DNA from: an uncultured Eubacteriales bacterium
Lineage (GTDB): Bacteria; Bacillota; Clostridia; Christensenellales; Aristaeellaceae
Direction: 5' to 3'
Length of the DNA stretch: 64,000 nt
Assembly: GCA_902767565.1 (NCBI GenBank)
Contig: CACXHY010000008.1
Location: forward strand, 1-64,000
Shown: positions 52,455 through 60,175 of the stretch, one piece after another
How the letters are laid out: every line of letters begins with the position of its first letter
How positions within the stretch are numbered: position 1 is the stretch's first letter
Notes under the pieces: model-generated
Told to the model about the DNA's origin: nothing
What the model saw: the letters and a program-made list of their open reading frames with translations, nothing else
The model's database searches: none
Made by a program: the position numbers and the translations under genes

Positions 52455-53722
52455 TCCGCCTGTCCCCCCAGGGCGCGATAGGTATCCAGATAGTCCGGCC
52501 AGGACTTGGCCAGGGCATCGGTGTCCGCCACGGTCACCGGGCCGTCCGCGGCCAGCGCCGCAATGGAGGCCAGCATCACCATGCGGTGATCGTGCCGGGC
52601 ATCCACGGTCAGGTTCCCGCGCAGCTGCCGGCCGCCGCGGACGCGCAGGGTGTCCCACTCCGCGCGGACGCCGGCTCCCATGGTGCGGAGCATGGCGCCG
52701 GTCGTCTCCAAGCGGTCGCTTTCCTTCAGCCGCAGACGCCTGCAGCCCGTCAGCCGGCTCTCACCCTCCGCCACGGCGCAGGCCAGCGCCACCATGGGCG
52801 CGATGTCCGGGCAGTTGCGCATATCCAGTTCAGCCCCGTGCAGCTCGCTCTTCCTGCAGCGCACCCATCCGTCGCCGGTCTCGATGTCGGCGCCCAGCTT
52901 CCGCAGGCAGTCGATGATGGCCCGGTCTCCCTGTCCGTCGTCGTCGCTCATGCCGGTGACGGTGACATCGCCGCTGATGGCACCTGCCGTCAGCAGGACC
53001 GCCGCCTGGCTCCAGTCGCCGTGGAGAGCCACCTTCCTCGTCTGGTAGCGCTGGCGCCCGGGGATGCGCCATTTGCCCTCCCCCATTTCCTCCACCCTGA
53101 CATCGCTCAGCCGGATGGCTCGCAGGGTCATGTCGATATAGGCAGTCGACTCCACCGGCGGCGTCACCGTCAGGGTGGACTCCATCTCCTGCAGGGGGAG
53201 CACAAAAAGCAGGCCGGAGACGAACTGGCTGGACACATTGCCCGGCAGGGTGTAGTGGCCGGGCGTCATTCCGCCGGAGACCCGCAGCTCGGCCGTGCCG
53301 TCCGCACCTTCACGCATGGACCAGGCCACGCCCTTGGGCACCAAGAGGTCGCGGTACACGTCCATGGGCCGCTGCCCCAGTCTTCCGCGCATGCGGAAGA
53401 TGCCGCCGTGGGTCATGGTGAGGGCAATGGGCACAAAGAAGCGCAGAGTGGAGCCGCTTTCGCCGCAGTCGAACAGCGGCATCAGGGCGGGCTTTTCGGC
53501 AAAGCCGGTGACCCGCGCCGTGCTCCCCTCCACTTCGACCCTCGCGCCGAGCGCGCCGAGGCAGCGCATGGTGGCTTCGATGTCCTCCGATGCGGTAAAG
53601 CCGGCGATCTCGCTGGTGCCGTCCGCCATGCCCGCACAGATCAGGCGGCGATGGGCCTCGGACTTGGAAGCGGGGGCGGCGGTGGTGCCGGAAAGGGCGG
53701 CAGGCGCGAAGACAGTATTCAT
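52451..53722 (-). CDS. aroA: 3-phosphoshikimate 1-carboxyvinyltransferase (EPSP synthase)
   Basis: The 423-residue enzyme joins shikimate 3-phosphate and phosphoenolpyruvate. PASKSEAHRRLICAG near residue 17 and FDCGESGSTLRFFVPIAL near 84 are the conserved substrate loops; LKESDRLETTGAMLRTMG and DHRMVMLASIAAL lie in the second half. Glu in CGESGSTLRFF is where glyphosate-sensitive class I enzymes have GNAGTAMR, so this is the class II-like pattern. It is the first gene of an aroA-aroC unit with a four-base overlap, behind a clear promoter. Confidence 0.96.
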   Translation of the reverse strand: MNTVFAPAALSGTTAAPASKSEAHRRLICAGMADGTSEIAGFTASEDIEATMRCLGALGARVEVEGSTARVTGFAEKPALMPLFDCGESGSTLRFFVPIALTMTHGGIFRMRGRLGQRPMDVYRDLLVPKGVAWSMREGADGTAELRVSGGMTPGHYTLPGNVSSQFVSGLLFVLPLQEMESTLTVTPPVESTAYIDMTLRAIRLSDVRVEEMGEGKWRIPGRQRYQTRKVALHGDWSQAAVLLTAGAISGDVTVTGMSDDDGQGDRAIIDCLRKLGADIETGDGWVRCRKSELHGAELDMRNCPDIAPMVALACAVAEGESRLTGCRRLRLKESDRLETTGAMLRTMGAGVRAEWDTLRVRGGRQLRGNLTVDARHDHRMVMLASIAALAADGPVTVADTDALAKSWPDYLDTYRALGGQAE

Positions 53723-53752
53723 GGCAAAGACCTTCTTTCCTGTTCTCGTATC

Positions 53753-53781
53753 ATCATAGCACAGTCCCCCGGCTGTGTCAC
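53753..53781 (-). promoter_or_regulatory. Promoter of aroA-aroC
   Basis: GTGACA at 53781-53776 and TATGAT at 53758-53753 on the minus strand, 17-base spacer. Confidence 0.8.
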
Positions 53782-54018
53782 GTTCTCCTTCTGTTCTTTT
53801 TCCGCCCGGGGGACGCGGCGCGCTCCCTCATCCACCCGCCGGAGGGCAGGATCATCCCCCGGCGCCCCCGCGGGGGCGCCGGGCCCGCTTTTCGGGAGCG
53901 GTTTTCCCCGGATCCGTCATCCGGTCTCCGGGCATGTTTGCCGGAAGAAGCCGGACCGGGCGGGCGCTTCCCGCCGCCGCTCCTCCCCGCGATTTGTAAC
54001 ATTTGAGAAGAAGAGGTC
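53782..54018. other. Hairpin-rich divergent spacer between aroA and the AbrB gene, with a 26-bp perfect palindrome
   Basis: No gene is supported. The most striking element is a perfect 26-bp GC palindrome at 53858-53883 (arms CCCGGCGCCCCCG/CGGGGGCGCCGGG). CCCG-CTTTT-CGGG (about 53884-53896) and CCGGAT/ATCCGG (53908-53913 and 53919-53924) follow. The genes on both sides start outward, so these are not ordinary end-of-gene terminators. The function is unknown. Confidence 0.6.
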
Positions 54019-54047
54019 TTGACAGTCATGGTTGAAGGCGATAAAAT
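54019..54047 (+). promoter_or_regulatory. Promoter of the AbrB-type gene
   Basis: TTGACA at 54019-54024 and TAAAAT at 54042-54047, 17-base spacer, about 75 bases before the ATG. Confidence 0.88.
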
Positions 54048-54120
54048 AATAACGATTTCATCGCACCTGCCGGACGTCGCCCGGCCTGCGGTGTATTGGG
54101 AATTAAGGAGGCCCTTCGCT

Positions 54121-54366
54121 ATGAAATCGACAGGCGTGGTCCGCCAGCTGGACAATCTTGGCCGCGTGGTGCTCCCCATCGAACTCCGGCGCACCATGGA
54201 TATCTCCGTCAAGGATCCTCTGGAGGTCTATGTGGACGGAGATGCCATTGTTCTGCGCAAGTACCAGGCCAGCTGCATCTTCTGCGGCGGGACGGACGAT
54301 CTCATCCCCTTCCGCGAGAAGCTGCTCTGCAAGGTCTGCGCCGAGGCCATCCGTACGCTGATCTGA
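54121..54366 (+). CDS. AbrB-family transition-state regulator with C-terminal zinc-ribbon-like motif
   Basis: The 81-residue protein has an N-terminal swapped-hairpin AbrB domain (GVVRQLDNLGRVVLPIELRR, then DPLEVYVDGDAIVLRKY) that binds DNA as a dimer. The C-terminal part has CIFCGG and LLCKVCAEAI, two C-x-x-C pairs that could bind zinc, as in the clostridial AbrB/Abh type. Such proteins repress post-exponential genes, sporulation and biofilm functions in Bacillus. The ATG at 54121 has TTAAGGAGG upstream. The open frame from 54019 covers the promoter and is rejected. Confidence 0.9.
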   Translation: MKSTGVVRQLDNLGRVVLPIELRRTMDISVKDPLEVYVDGDAIVLRKYQASCIFCGGTDDLIPFREKLLCKVCAEAIRTLI

Positions 54367-54375
54367 TTCCTCATG

Positions 54376-54397
54376 CGCCCGCACCCCGGGCGTTTTT
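54376..54397 (+). terminator. Terminator of the AbrB-type gene
   Basis: CGCCCG (54376-54381) pairs with CGGGCG (54387-54392), followed by five Ts. Confidence 0.75.
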
Positions 54398-54399
54398 GC

Positions 54400-54428
54400 T
54401 TGCCTTCCCTTCCGTGAAGTGATACAAT
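54400..54428 (+). promoter_or_regulatory. Promoter of the acyl-ACP thioesterase gene
   Basis: TTGCCT at 54400-54405 and TACAAT at 54423-54428, 17-base spacer. Confidence 0.8.
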
Positions 54429-54456
54429 GGGCACGACCAATCAAGGAGGCCTCCCC

Positions 54457-55188
54457 ATGAAAACCTATACCATGACCTTTCCCCTTCTCACCCGGGACTG
54501 TGACCAGCAGTCTGCCTGGCGGCCCGGCAGCATCCTGCAGGCCATGCAGGAAGCGGGCGCAGCCCATTCCAACGTGATCGGCGCCGGCCGCACCGACCTG
54601 GCGCTTCGCAACATCGCCTGGGTGCTCACCCGGATCGAGGTGGAAATGGACCGGTATCCGAAGATCGGCGAGACCGTGTCCGTCGAGACCTTCCCCGCCC
54701 CCGTTCGACGCTGGTTCTTCCCCCGGTATTTCATGATCCGTGACAGCCGCGATGCGGAGATCGGCCGCGCCGCCAGCCTGTGGGTGCTGCTGGATCTCAC
54801 CAGCCGCCATATGGTGAAGCCGGACGAGATCGCAGCCCTGATGCCGGACAACAGCGACCTGCCGGCGCCGCTGGGGCTTCCCCGGAGCGTCAGCGAGGTC
54901 TCCGGCACCCTGCAGGCCGAATCCTTCAAGGCCCGCTATACCGATCTGGACGCCAACCGCCACGTGAACAACACCCGCTACGTTGACTGGGCCTGCGATG
55001 CCCTGGGCATCCCGGCGATGGATGAGTACGAGCTGGCCCGCTTCACCGTGAATTACGAGATGGAGATCCGGCCGGGCGACACCGTCCGCACGGAGCTGCG
55101 CCGCCTGGACCGCGATTTCTCCTACTCCGGTTTTGTGGGCGACGCGCGCCATTTCGATATCGGAGGCGTGCTGCGGCCCCGGGCGTGA
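54457..55188 (+). CDS. Acyl-ACP thioesterase (FatA/FatB-like, double hotdog)
   Basis: The 243-residue protein matches bacterial acyl-ACP thioesterases: two hotdog repeats, an N-terminal half with WVLTRIEVEMDRYPKIGETV and a C-terminal half with TDLDANRHVNNTRYVDW. In that segment the D-x-N-x-H-x-N-N motif holds the catalytic Asn and His residues of plant FatA/B. The enzyme frees fatty acids from acyl carrier protein. Start at ATG 54457 behind AAGGAGG. It is followed 17 bases later by the CotH-like gene, so they may share a transcript. A medium-chain product preference cannot be judged. Confidence 0.85.
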   Translation: MKTYTMTFPLLTRDCDQQSAWRPGSILQAMQEAGAAHSNVIGAGRTDLALRNIAWVLTRIEVEMDRYPKIGETVSVETFPAPVRRWFFPRYFMIRDSRDAEIGRAASLWVLLDLTSRHMVKPDEIAALMPDNSDLPAPLGLPRSVSEVSGTLQAESFKARYTDLDANRHVNNTRYVDWACDALGIPAMDEYELARFTVNYEMEIRPGDTVRTELRRLDRDFSYSGFVGDARHFDIGGVLRPRA

Positions 55189-55205
55189 CGAAAGGAGGAT
55201 CCGCC

Positions 55206-56606
55206 GTGAAAGCGATCCGCGTGCTCTCTCTTCTGCTGGCGCTGCTTCTCCTGCCGCTGCCTGTCCGGGCGGAAGATGCCGGGGACAGCCCGCTGATGAC
55301 ATGGTACGCCGCCGGAGAGGAAGCGCGGGAAGCCGAAATGGAGGCCATCAGCCGCGCGAAGACCCACCCGTGCGTATATATCACCACCCTGGACGGCCGG
55401 GCGATCCTCTCCCGGGACGAGTACGTGCCGTCGGTCATCGACGTATTCAACTGCCCGGAAGAATTCCGGCTCACCGCCACCGGCGGCGTGAAGGTCCGGG
55501 GCAATTCCACGGCGACCCAGTCGGAGGAAAAGCCCTATCGCATCAAGTTCGACAAGAAGCAGGGCATGCTGGGCCTGCACGACGGCGAGAAGTACAAAAG
55601 CTGGGTGCTGCTGCGGTCCTACTGGAACCTGGCGCCGGACTTCATGGCCTTCACCCTGGCCCGGGCCATGTTCGGGACGGAGCGCTATGTCTCCGACTGC
55701 ACCTACGTCAACGTGTACATCAACGGGCAGTCCATGGGCGTCTATCTCCTCTGCGAGCAGAATCAGGCCGCCGACGGCCGGGTCAGCGTTCACGAACCGA
55801 AGAAAGGGGAAACCGGGCGGGAGATCGGCTATCTGCTGGAACTGGACAACTACCCCTCGGATGAGCATCCCTATATCTGGATCGGGGAATTTCCGGAGGT
55901 GGAGGACATCGCCGGGGAAAAGCGCGCCATCCGGGGGCGGTGCTATTCCATCAAGAGCGATATCACCGCTCCCCGACAGAAACAGTGGATCCAGCGCTGG
56001 ATGAACGGCACCTTCACCATCCTGTACGAAGCTGCGGTCAACGAGCGCCCCATGCGCCACGGGCTGAACGGCCAGGCCGTCTATGCGGAGGGCATGCACC
56101 TCACGCCCTATGAGGCGGTGAACCGGGTCATCGACGTGGCTTCCCTGGTGGATATGGTGATCCTGGAGGAGCTGGTCCACAATTACGACGTGGGCGAGGG
56201 CAGCTTCTACATGGCCATCGATTTCTCGGAGGGAAGCGCCTATCCCCGCCTGACCTTCCTGGCGCCGTGGGACTTCAACTGGGCCTATGACGGAGCCGCG
56301 GACGGCGGGTACTATGCCGTCACTTTCCAGCCGGAGGCAGCCGATTCCGACCGCTCCAACGGCTGGATGATCCTCGCCATGAAGGCGCCCTGGTTCCGGG
56401 ATCTGGTGCGGAAGCGCTGGCGGGAGCTGCGGGAAAGCGGCGTGCTGGAGCGGGCCGTCAGCGAAGTGGTGGATGAGTGCGGATCCCTGGCCAACGATCT
56501 CGGGCCCGACCAGAACTGGCGCATCTATTGCGCGATGGACATCGCGGCCTTTGTCCGGGGCCGAATGGAGTGGCTGGACAGCCAATGGCTCACGGATGAC
56601 GAATGA
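55206..56606 (+). CDS. Secreted CotH-family kinase-like protein
   Basis: The 466-residue product starts at GTG 55206 with AAAGGAGG eight bases upstream. A signal peptide (KAIRVLSLLLALLLLPLPVR) precedes a CotH domain: VKVRGNSTATQSEEKPYRIK, WVLLRSYWNLAPDF, a helix with MVILEELVHNYDVGEGSFYM and the metal-binding strand LTFLAPWDFNWAYDG. CotH of Bacillus is an atypical protein kinase that phosphorylates spore-coat proteins; secreted bacterial homologues are often in cellulosomes or surface proteins. It ends 206 bases before the PRPP synthetase gene. The targets are unknown. Confidence 0.85.
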   Translation: MKAIRVLSLLLALLLLPLPVRAEDAGDSPLMTWYAAGEEAREAEMEAISRAKTHPCVYITTLDGRAILSRDEYVPSVIDVFNCPEEFRLTATGGVKVRGNSTATQSEEKPYRIKFDKKQGMLGLHDGEKYKSWVLLRSYWNLAPDFMAFTLARAMFGTERYVSDCTYVNVYINGQSMGVYLLCEQNQAADGRVSVHEPKKGETGREIGYLLELDNYPSDEHPYIWIGEFPEVEDIAGEKRAIRGRCYSIKSDITAPRQKQWIQRWMNGTFTILYEAAVNERPMRHGLNGQAVYAEGMHLTPYEAVNRVIDVASLVDMVILEELVHNYDVGEGSFYMAIDFSEGSAYPRLTFLAPWDFNWAYDGAADGGYYAVTFQPEAADSDRSNGWMILAMKAPWFRDLVRKRWRELRESGVLERAVSEVVDECGSLANDLGPDQNWRIYCAMDIAAFVRGRMEWLDSQWLTDDE

Positions 56607-56713
56607 AGCGCCTCCGGGTGGACCGGAACAGGACCGGCTTCCTGTTTCCGGTCATCCTTTCCGTTGCGCCGGGACGCATCGGCCGGTTTTCGACCACATT
56701 CCACATGAAGGGC

Positions 56714-56739
56714 GAAATTTCGGGGAATTCCGAAATTTC
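56714..56739. repeat. Perfect 10-bp inverted repeat upstream of the PRPP synthetase promoter
   Basis: GAAATTTCGG (56714-56723) and CCGAAATTTC (56730-56739) are separated by GGAATT. TTCTTTTT follows, so it could end the CotH transcript. It also lies just before the PRPP synthetase promoter, and AATTCCGAAATTT (56726-56738) matches the Bacillus PurBox at 12 of 13 positions, so it could be an operator. Confidence 0.7.
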
Positions 56740-56742
56740 CCC

Positions 56743-56771
56743 TTCTTTTTCGGTGCCGTTTCGATTATAAT
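56743..56771 (+). promoter_or_regulatory. Probable promoter of the PRPP synthetase gene
   Basis: TATAAT at 56766-56771 is perfect; the -35 position, TTCTTT at 56743-56748, is weak. An activator or the adjacent inverted repeat may compensate. Confidence 0.65.
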
Positions 56772-56812
56772 ATCCCCGGAGACCAAAGTTTCGGCGGAAC
56801 GAGGTTGAGTCC

Positions 56813-58033
56813 ATGTCTGATTTCACGCACACCTGGAACAGCGACACCTTCCTGACCTACCCGGTGGGTCCCCTGGGGCTCATCAGCATGCGGGGCACCG
56901 AGGAGCTGGGCGACAAGGTGAACCGCTGGCTGACCAAATGGCGCGACAACACCGAAGAGACCCTGGAAGAGGGCGACATGCATACCACCCCCGGCATCCT
57001 GCGCCAGGACTTTCTGGTCCGCACGACCTGCCCGCGCTTCGGCAACGGCGAAGGCAAGGGCATGATCAAGGATTCCGTGCGCGGATACGACATGTACATT
57101 CTCGTGGATGTGGGCGCGTACAACTGCACCTATGAAATGTACGGCCGTGAGATCCCCATGTCCCCCGACGATCATTTCATGGATCTGAAGCGGATCCTGG
57201 CGGCCATGGGCGGCAAAGCCAAGCGGGTCAACGTCATCATGCCCATGCTGTATGAAGGCCGGCAGCACCGGCGCGCTTCCCGGGAATCCCTGGACTGCGC
57301 CATGATGCTGCAGGAGCTCGTGCGGATGGGTGTGGACAACATCATCACCTTCGACGCCCACGATCCCCGGGTGGTCAACGCCATTCCGGAATCCGGCTTC
57401 GAGTCCGTGATGCCCTCCTACCAGATCTTCAAGGCCCTGCTCCGGAAGGACAAGACCCTGCAGATCGACAAGGACCACCTGATGATCGTGTCCCCCGACG
57501 AGGGCGCCCTGGACCGCAACATCTTCTACGCCTCCGTGCTGGGGCTGGAGATGGGCCTGTTCTACAAGCGCCGGGACTACACCCACATCGTCAACGGCCG
57601 GAATCCCATCGTCGCCCACGAATACCTGGGCAACAGCGTGGAGGGCAAGGACGTCTTCGTGGCCGACGACATCATCTCTTCCGGCGAATCCGTGATCGAT
57701 CTGGCCCGGGAGCTCAAAAAGCGCAAGGCCAACCGCATCTTCGCCGCCGCCACCTTCGCCCTTTTCACCAACGGCATCGAGGCCTACAACAAGGCCTACG
57801 AGGAGGGCGTCATCGACCGGGTCATCTCCACCAACCTGACCTACCGCCGCCCGGAACTGAAGACGGCTCCCTGGTTCATCGAGGCCGACATGAGCAAGTA
57901 TATCGCCTACATCATCGCCACCCTGAACCACAACCGCTCGCTCTCCAAGCTTCTCAACCCCTACAACCGCATCCACCGTCTGATGGACAAATACACACAG
58001 GAGCAGGCCGAGGCCGGGCTTCGGCTGGTGTAA
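56813..58033 (+). CDS. prs: Ribose-phosphate pyrophosphokinase (PRPP synthetase), long type
   Basis: The 406-residue enzyme makes PRPP from ribose 5-phosphate and ATP, feeding purine, pyrimidine, NAD, His and Trp synthesis. IITFDAHDPRVVNAIP near 180 is the ATP/metal region, VIMPMLYEGRQHRRASRES the substrate loop and VADDIISSGESVIDLAREL near 283 the PRPP-binding loop. It is longer than the usual 310-320 because of N-terminal and C-terminal additions found in a clostridial subgroup. The ribosome site is GAGGTTG. It supplies PRPP used by xpt, the adjacent PRTase-like gene and guaA-linked purine synthesis in this window. Confidence 0.9.
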   Translation: MSDFTHTWNSDTFLTYPVGPLGLISMRGTEELGDKVNRWLTKWRDNTEETLEEGDMHTTPGILRQDFLVRTTCPRFGNGEGKGMIKDSVRGYDMYILVDVGAYNCTYEMYGREIPMSPDDHFMDLKRILAAMGGKAKRVNVIMPMLYEGRQHRRASRESLDCAMMLQELVRMGVDNIITFDAHDPRVVNAIPESGFESVMPSYQIFKALLRKDKTLQIDKDHLMIVSPDEGALDRNIFYASVLGLEMGLFYKRRDYTHIVNGRNPIVAHEYLGNSVEGKDVFVADDIISSGESVIDLARELKKRKANRIFAAATFALFTNGIEAYNKAYEEGVIDRVISTNLTYRRPELKTAPWFIEADMSKYIAYIIATLNHNRSLSKLLNPYNRIHRLMDKYTQEQAEAGLRLV

Positions 58034-58037
58034 CGCC

Positions 58038-58532
58038 ATGAGAAACGTCAGGATACGCCACGCCGCCGAGGCAGATCTGCCCGCCCTGGCGGAAATGAAA
58101 GCCGCCTACATGCGCACCGTCTACGACGGGTTCTGTGCTGCGGATCACCTCAGCCGGCTGGGCCCGGAGACGTTCACGAAGGAGCTGGCCGGCTGGCTGG
58201 CCTGCTCCCGCCACCACCTGGACCTGCTGGAGGCGGACGGAGCCATCGAGAGCTACGTGGTCTTCCAGCAGACGGACAGCGGGGTGGGCGAGATCGTCGA
58301 GGCCCGGACCACCAAGCCGGACGAAGCCATGGATCACCGCGAGCTGCTGGACTGGACTCTGACAGAGATGCGCCGGCTCGGCTGCACGGCCGCGGAGATC
58401 TGGCTCCTGCGCAGCAATTACCGCAAGCGCTTCCTCTGCGAGAGCTACGGCTTTCGTGATACGGGCGCCCGCAAGCAGGAAGAGATCCTGGGTGACAGCG
58501 TACAGCTGGTGCAGTACCGGTACACCCTGTGA
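58038..58532 (+). CDS. GNAT-family acetyltransferase
   Basis: The 164-residue protein fits the GNAT fold: MRNVRIRHAAEADLPALAEM start, EIVEARTTKPDEAMDHRELL in the acetyl-CoA region and a C-terminal NYRKRFLCESYGFRDTG, the common Y-x-x-x-G-F ending of motif B. The glycine-rich Q/R-x-x-G-x-G/A loop is replaced by a sequence without clear glycines, so cofactor binding may differ. It starts four bases after the PRPP synthetase stop without a clear ribosome site, so it is probably translated by coupling. A strong terminator follows. Confidence 0.75.
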   Translation: MRNVRIRHAAEADLPALAEMKAAYMRTVYDGFCAADHLSRLGPETFTKELAGWLACSRHHLDLLEADGAIESYVVFQQTDSGVGEIVEARTTKPDEAMDHRELLDWTLTEMRRLGCTAAEIWLLRSNYRKRFLCESYGFRDTGARKQEEILGDSVQLVQYRYTL

Positions 58533-58537
58533 GTTTG

Positions 58538-58580
58538 AAAAGCTGTCCCCGCCGAGCGGATCGGGCGGACAGCTTTTTTT
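58538..58580. terminator. Strong terminator after the prs-GNAT unit, also facing the AraC gene
   Basis: AAAAGCTGTCC (58538-58548) pairs with GGACAGCTTTT (58567-58577), and more Ts follow. The left A-tract makes it usable on the minus strand for the convergent AraC-type gene. Confidence 0.93.
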
Positions 58581-58622
58581 CGTGCCTATCAGTTGTCATT
58601 GTCCGGGCGCCGGGGCAGGCCT

Positions 58623-59456
58623 TTATGCCTCCGTTCCCATCTTCCGGTAGTCCCGGGGAGACAGACCGGTGGCTTTCCGGAAGGCGTCCCCGAAGTAGTT
58701 CGGATCGCTGAAGCCGCTCAGGTCCGCGATCCGGGTCACCGTGTGATCCGTGGTCAGCAGCAGGTCGCAGGCTTTCCGGATGCGGAGGTTGATGAGGTAC
58801 TCCCGGATCCCGAAGCCCGTGGCCTTCCGGAAGGTGCGGGACAGGTGGGAGGGGCTCAGCGCGAAGCGCGCCGACAGATGCTCCAGGGTCATGTCCTCTG
58901 CCGCGTGCCGCGCGATGTAGTCCGCGATCTCCTGGATCCGTCCGGTCTGCGCCTCCACGGCGCCGGTGGTCTCCTCCTCGTGCCGCCGGTAGCGCAGGAT
59001 GGAGATCAGCAGCTGGGCCAGGCAAGCCAGGCAGACGCTCCCCGCGTGGGGCGGCTGCTGCTCGGACTCGTACAGCATGCGGTTCATCAGCATCGCCGCC
59101 GCTTCCCGGCGCTGGGCAGGAGCGGTCACCCGGCCGGCCCGCAGGCAGGCGGCGGTCAGCGGCTCCCCGAAAAAGGCGTCGATGCGCCCGGCGGTCTCCC
59201 GCGAAAACGACACCACGAACTTCACGCTGTGTCCCACCGCCCGGAAGTCCGTCTTGTGCAGCGTGCCCGCGGGGATCACCGCGAAGTCCCCCTGGGACAG
59301 GTGATAGGTCCGCTGCCCGATGAACACCGAGCAGGTGCCCTCCGTCACGTAGAACAGTTCATGGAAGAAATGAAAGCCCTCCACCTCCGGGCGTTCTTCC
59401 CCGGTATAGGTCTTCTTCAGGATCCGGAAGGATGGCGCGGATCCGGACGTGCTCAT
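58623..59456 (-). CDS. AraC-family transcriptional regulator with cupin sensor domain
   Basis: The 277-residue regulator has an N-terminal cupin (about 20-110; HELFYVTEGTCSVFIGQRTY, DFAVIPAGTLHKTDF) that usually binds a sugar or other small ligand. Two helix-turn-helix motifs fill the C-terminus (about 170-275; LEHLSARFALSPSHLSRTFR and KACDLLLTTDHTVTRIADLS, then GFSDPNYFGDAFRKATGLSP). The start has AAGGAG upstream. It is divergent from the 56-residue small protein at 59660, which lies 203 bases away, and may regulate it or itself. Confidence 0.92.
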   Translation of the reverse strand: MSTSGSAPSFRILKKTYTGEERPEVEGFHFFHELFYVTEGTCSVFIGQRTYHLSQGDFAVIPAGTLHKTDFRAVGHSVKFVVSFSRETAGRIDAFFGEPLTAACLRAGRVTAPAQRREAAAMLMNRMLYESEQQPPHAGSVCLACLAQLLISILRYRRHEEETTGAVEAQTGRIQEIADYIARHAAEDMTLEHLSARFALSPSHLSRTFRKATGFGIREYLINLRIRKACDLLLTTDHTVTRIADLSGFSDPNYFGDAFRKATGLSPRDYRKMGTEA

Positions 59457-59659
59457 GGCAGTCTTCTCCTTTCCGGCGTGCCGGTCTGCGCGGCAGCCAT
59501 GCCGATGTTACCACGCATTCTGTCCCGTGACAACAAATTTTCTGTACTTTTTCTGATATTTGGCGGATTATCGGTATTATTGTCCGGACATTTGCGCTAT
59601 CATGCGGCCGTGCTCAGGGGAGACCCGGAGCCCCAAAGACCTGAACGGAGGAACGCATC

Positions 59660-59830
59660 ATGAAGAATAACAATAAGCTCAATATAAAGAAAGCCGCCCC
59701 ACACGTCTTTTTTCGCCTGAAGGAACGGGAAGCCCGCCGCGAACCCGCTTCCGCCCTGGACTTCTTCACCCACGACGCCTTGAGCACCCTCGTGGCCATG
59801 CAGGAGAGTTTCCGGCAGGAGCAGCGCTGA
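59660..59830 (+). CDS. Small hypothetical protein, 56 residues
   Basis: An ATG at 59660 with GGAGGAA eight bases upstream opens a 56-residue frame ending TGA at 59828-59830. It begins MKNNNKLNIKKAAPHVFFRL, is basic at the N-terminus and mixed charged later, ending FRQEQR. There is no signal peptide or membrane segment. Codon choice in the second half (GCC, CTG, GAC, TTC) is like that of the surrounding genes, which argues for real coding. A TATCAT at 59598-59603 may be a -10. The function is unknown; the divergent AraC-type regulator is the only nearby partner. Confidence 0.6.
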   Translation: MKNNNKLNIKKAAPHVFFRLKEREARREPASALDFFTHDALSTLVAMQESFRQEQR

Positions 59831-59880
59831 GCGCGGCAGCCGTTTTCCGTGGACCGTATGAGTTTTGCGCGACAAACCCC

Positions 59881-59909
59881 TTGCCTTTTCCCGGCGGGAA
59901 TGATATACT
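59881..59909 (+). promoter_or_regulatory. Promoter of the Leu T-box transcript
   Basis: TTGCCT at 59881-59886 and TATACT at 59904-59909, 17-base spacer. Confidence 0.85.
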
Positions 59910-59915
59910 CCTCCC

Positions 59916-60160
59916 TGCACGGTGAAAGGGAACGTCCCTCCAGCCCGCGTGAAGAGAGCCGCCGGTCGGTGCGAGGCGGACGCGGAGGAGCGGACCGCTC
60001 GCCCCGGAGTGCCCGGAGAGAGACCGGCGGGACACGCCCGTTACAGCGAGGTTGAGCGCTCCCCCTGGGGAGAAGCAGAGTGGTACCGCGGAATGCGCGA
60101 TGTGATTTGCGCCGTTTCGTCTTTGCGAAAGCAGCAGAGACGGAACGGTTTTTCTGTGAT
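59916..60160 (+). promoter_or_regulatory. Leu-specific T-box leader heading the esterase-leuS unit
   Basis: The leader has GTGAAGAGAGCCGCCGG and GGTGCGAGGCGG in the distal Stem I, a specifier CTC (Leu) at 59998-60000 in context GACCG-CTC-GCCCC, and the T-box core AGAGTGGTACCGCGG at 60077-60091. A terminator follows: CCGTTTCGTCT (60112-60122) pairs with AGACGGAACGG (60138-60148, one G-U), then five Ts. Uncharged tRNA-Leu should stabilise the antiterminator and let transcription reach the esterase and leuS. Confidence 0.92.
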
Positions 60161-60175
60161 AAGGAGGAAAGCGTC

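Noticed and set aside
54019-54120. N-terminal extension of the AbrB-type protein
   Set aside because: The extension covers a textbook promoter (TTGACA-17-TAAAAT), while the ATG at 54121 has an ideal ribosome site and gives the usual AbrB start.
59922-60175. Coding frames through the Leu T-box leader
   Set aside because: They cross conserved T-box elements and the terminator; the esterase GTG at 60176 has its own ribosome site.
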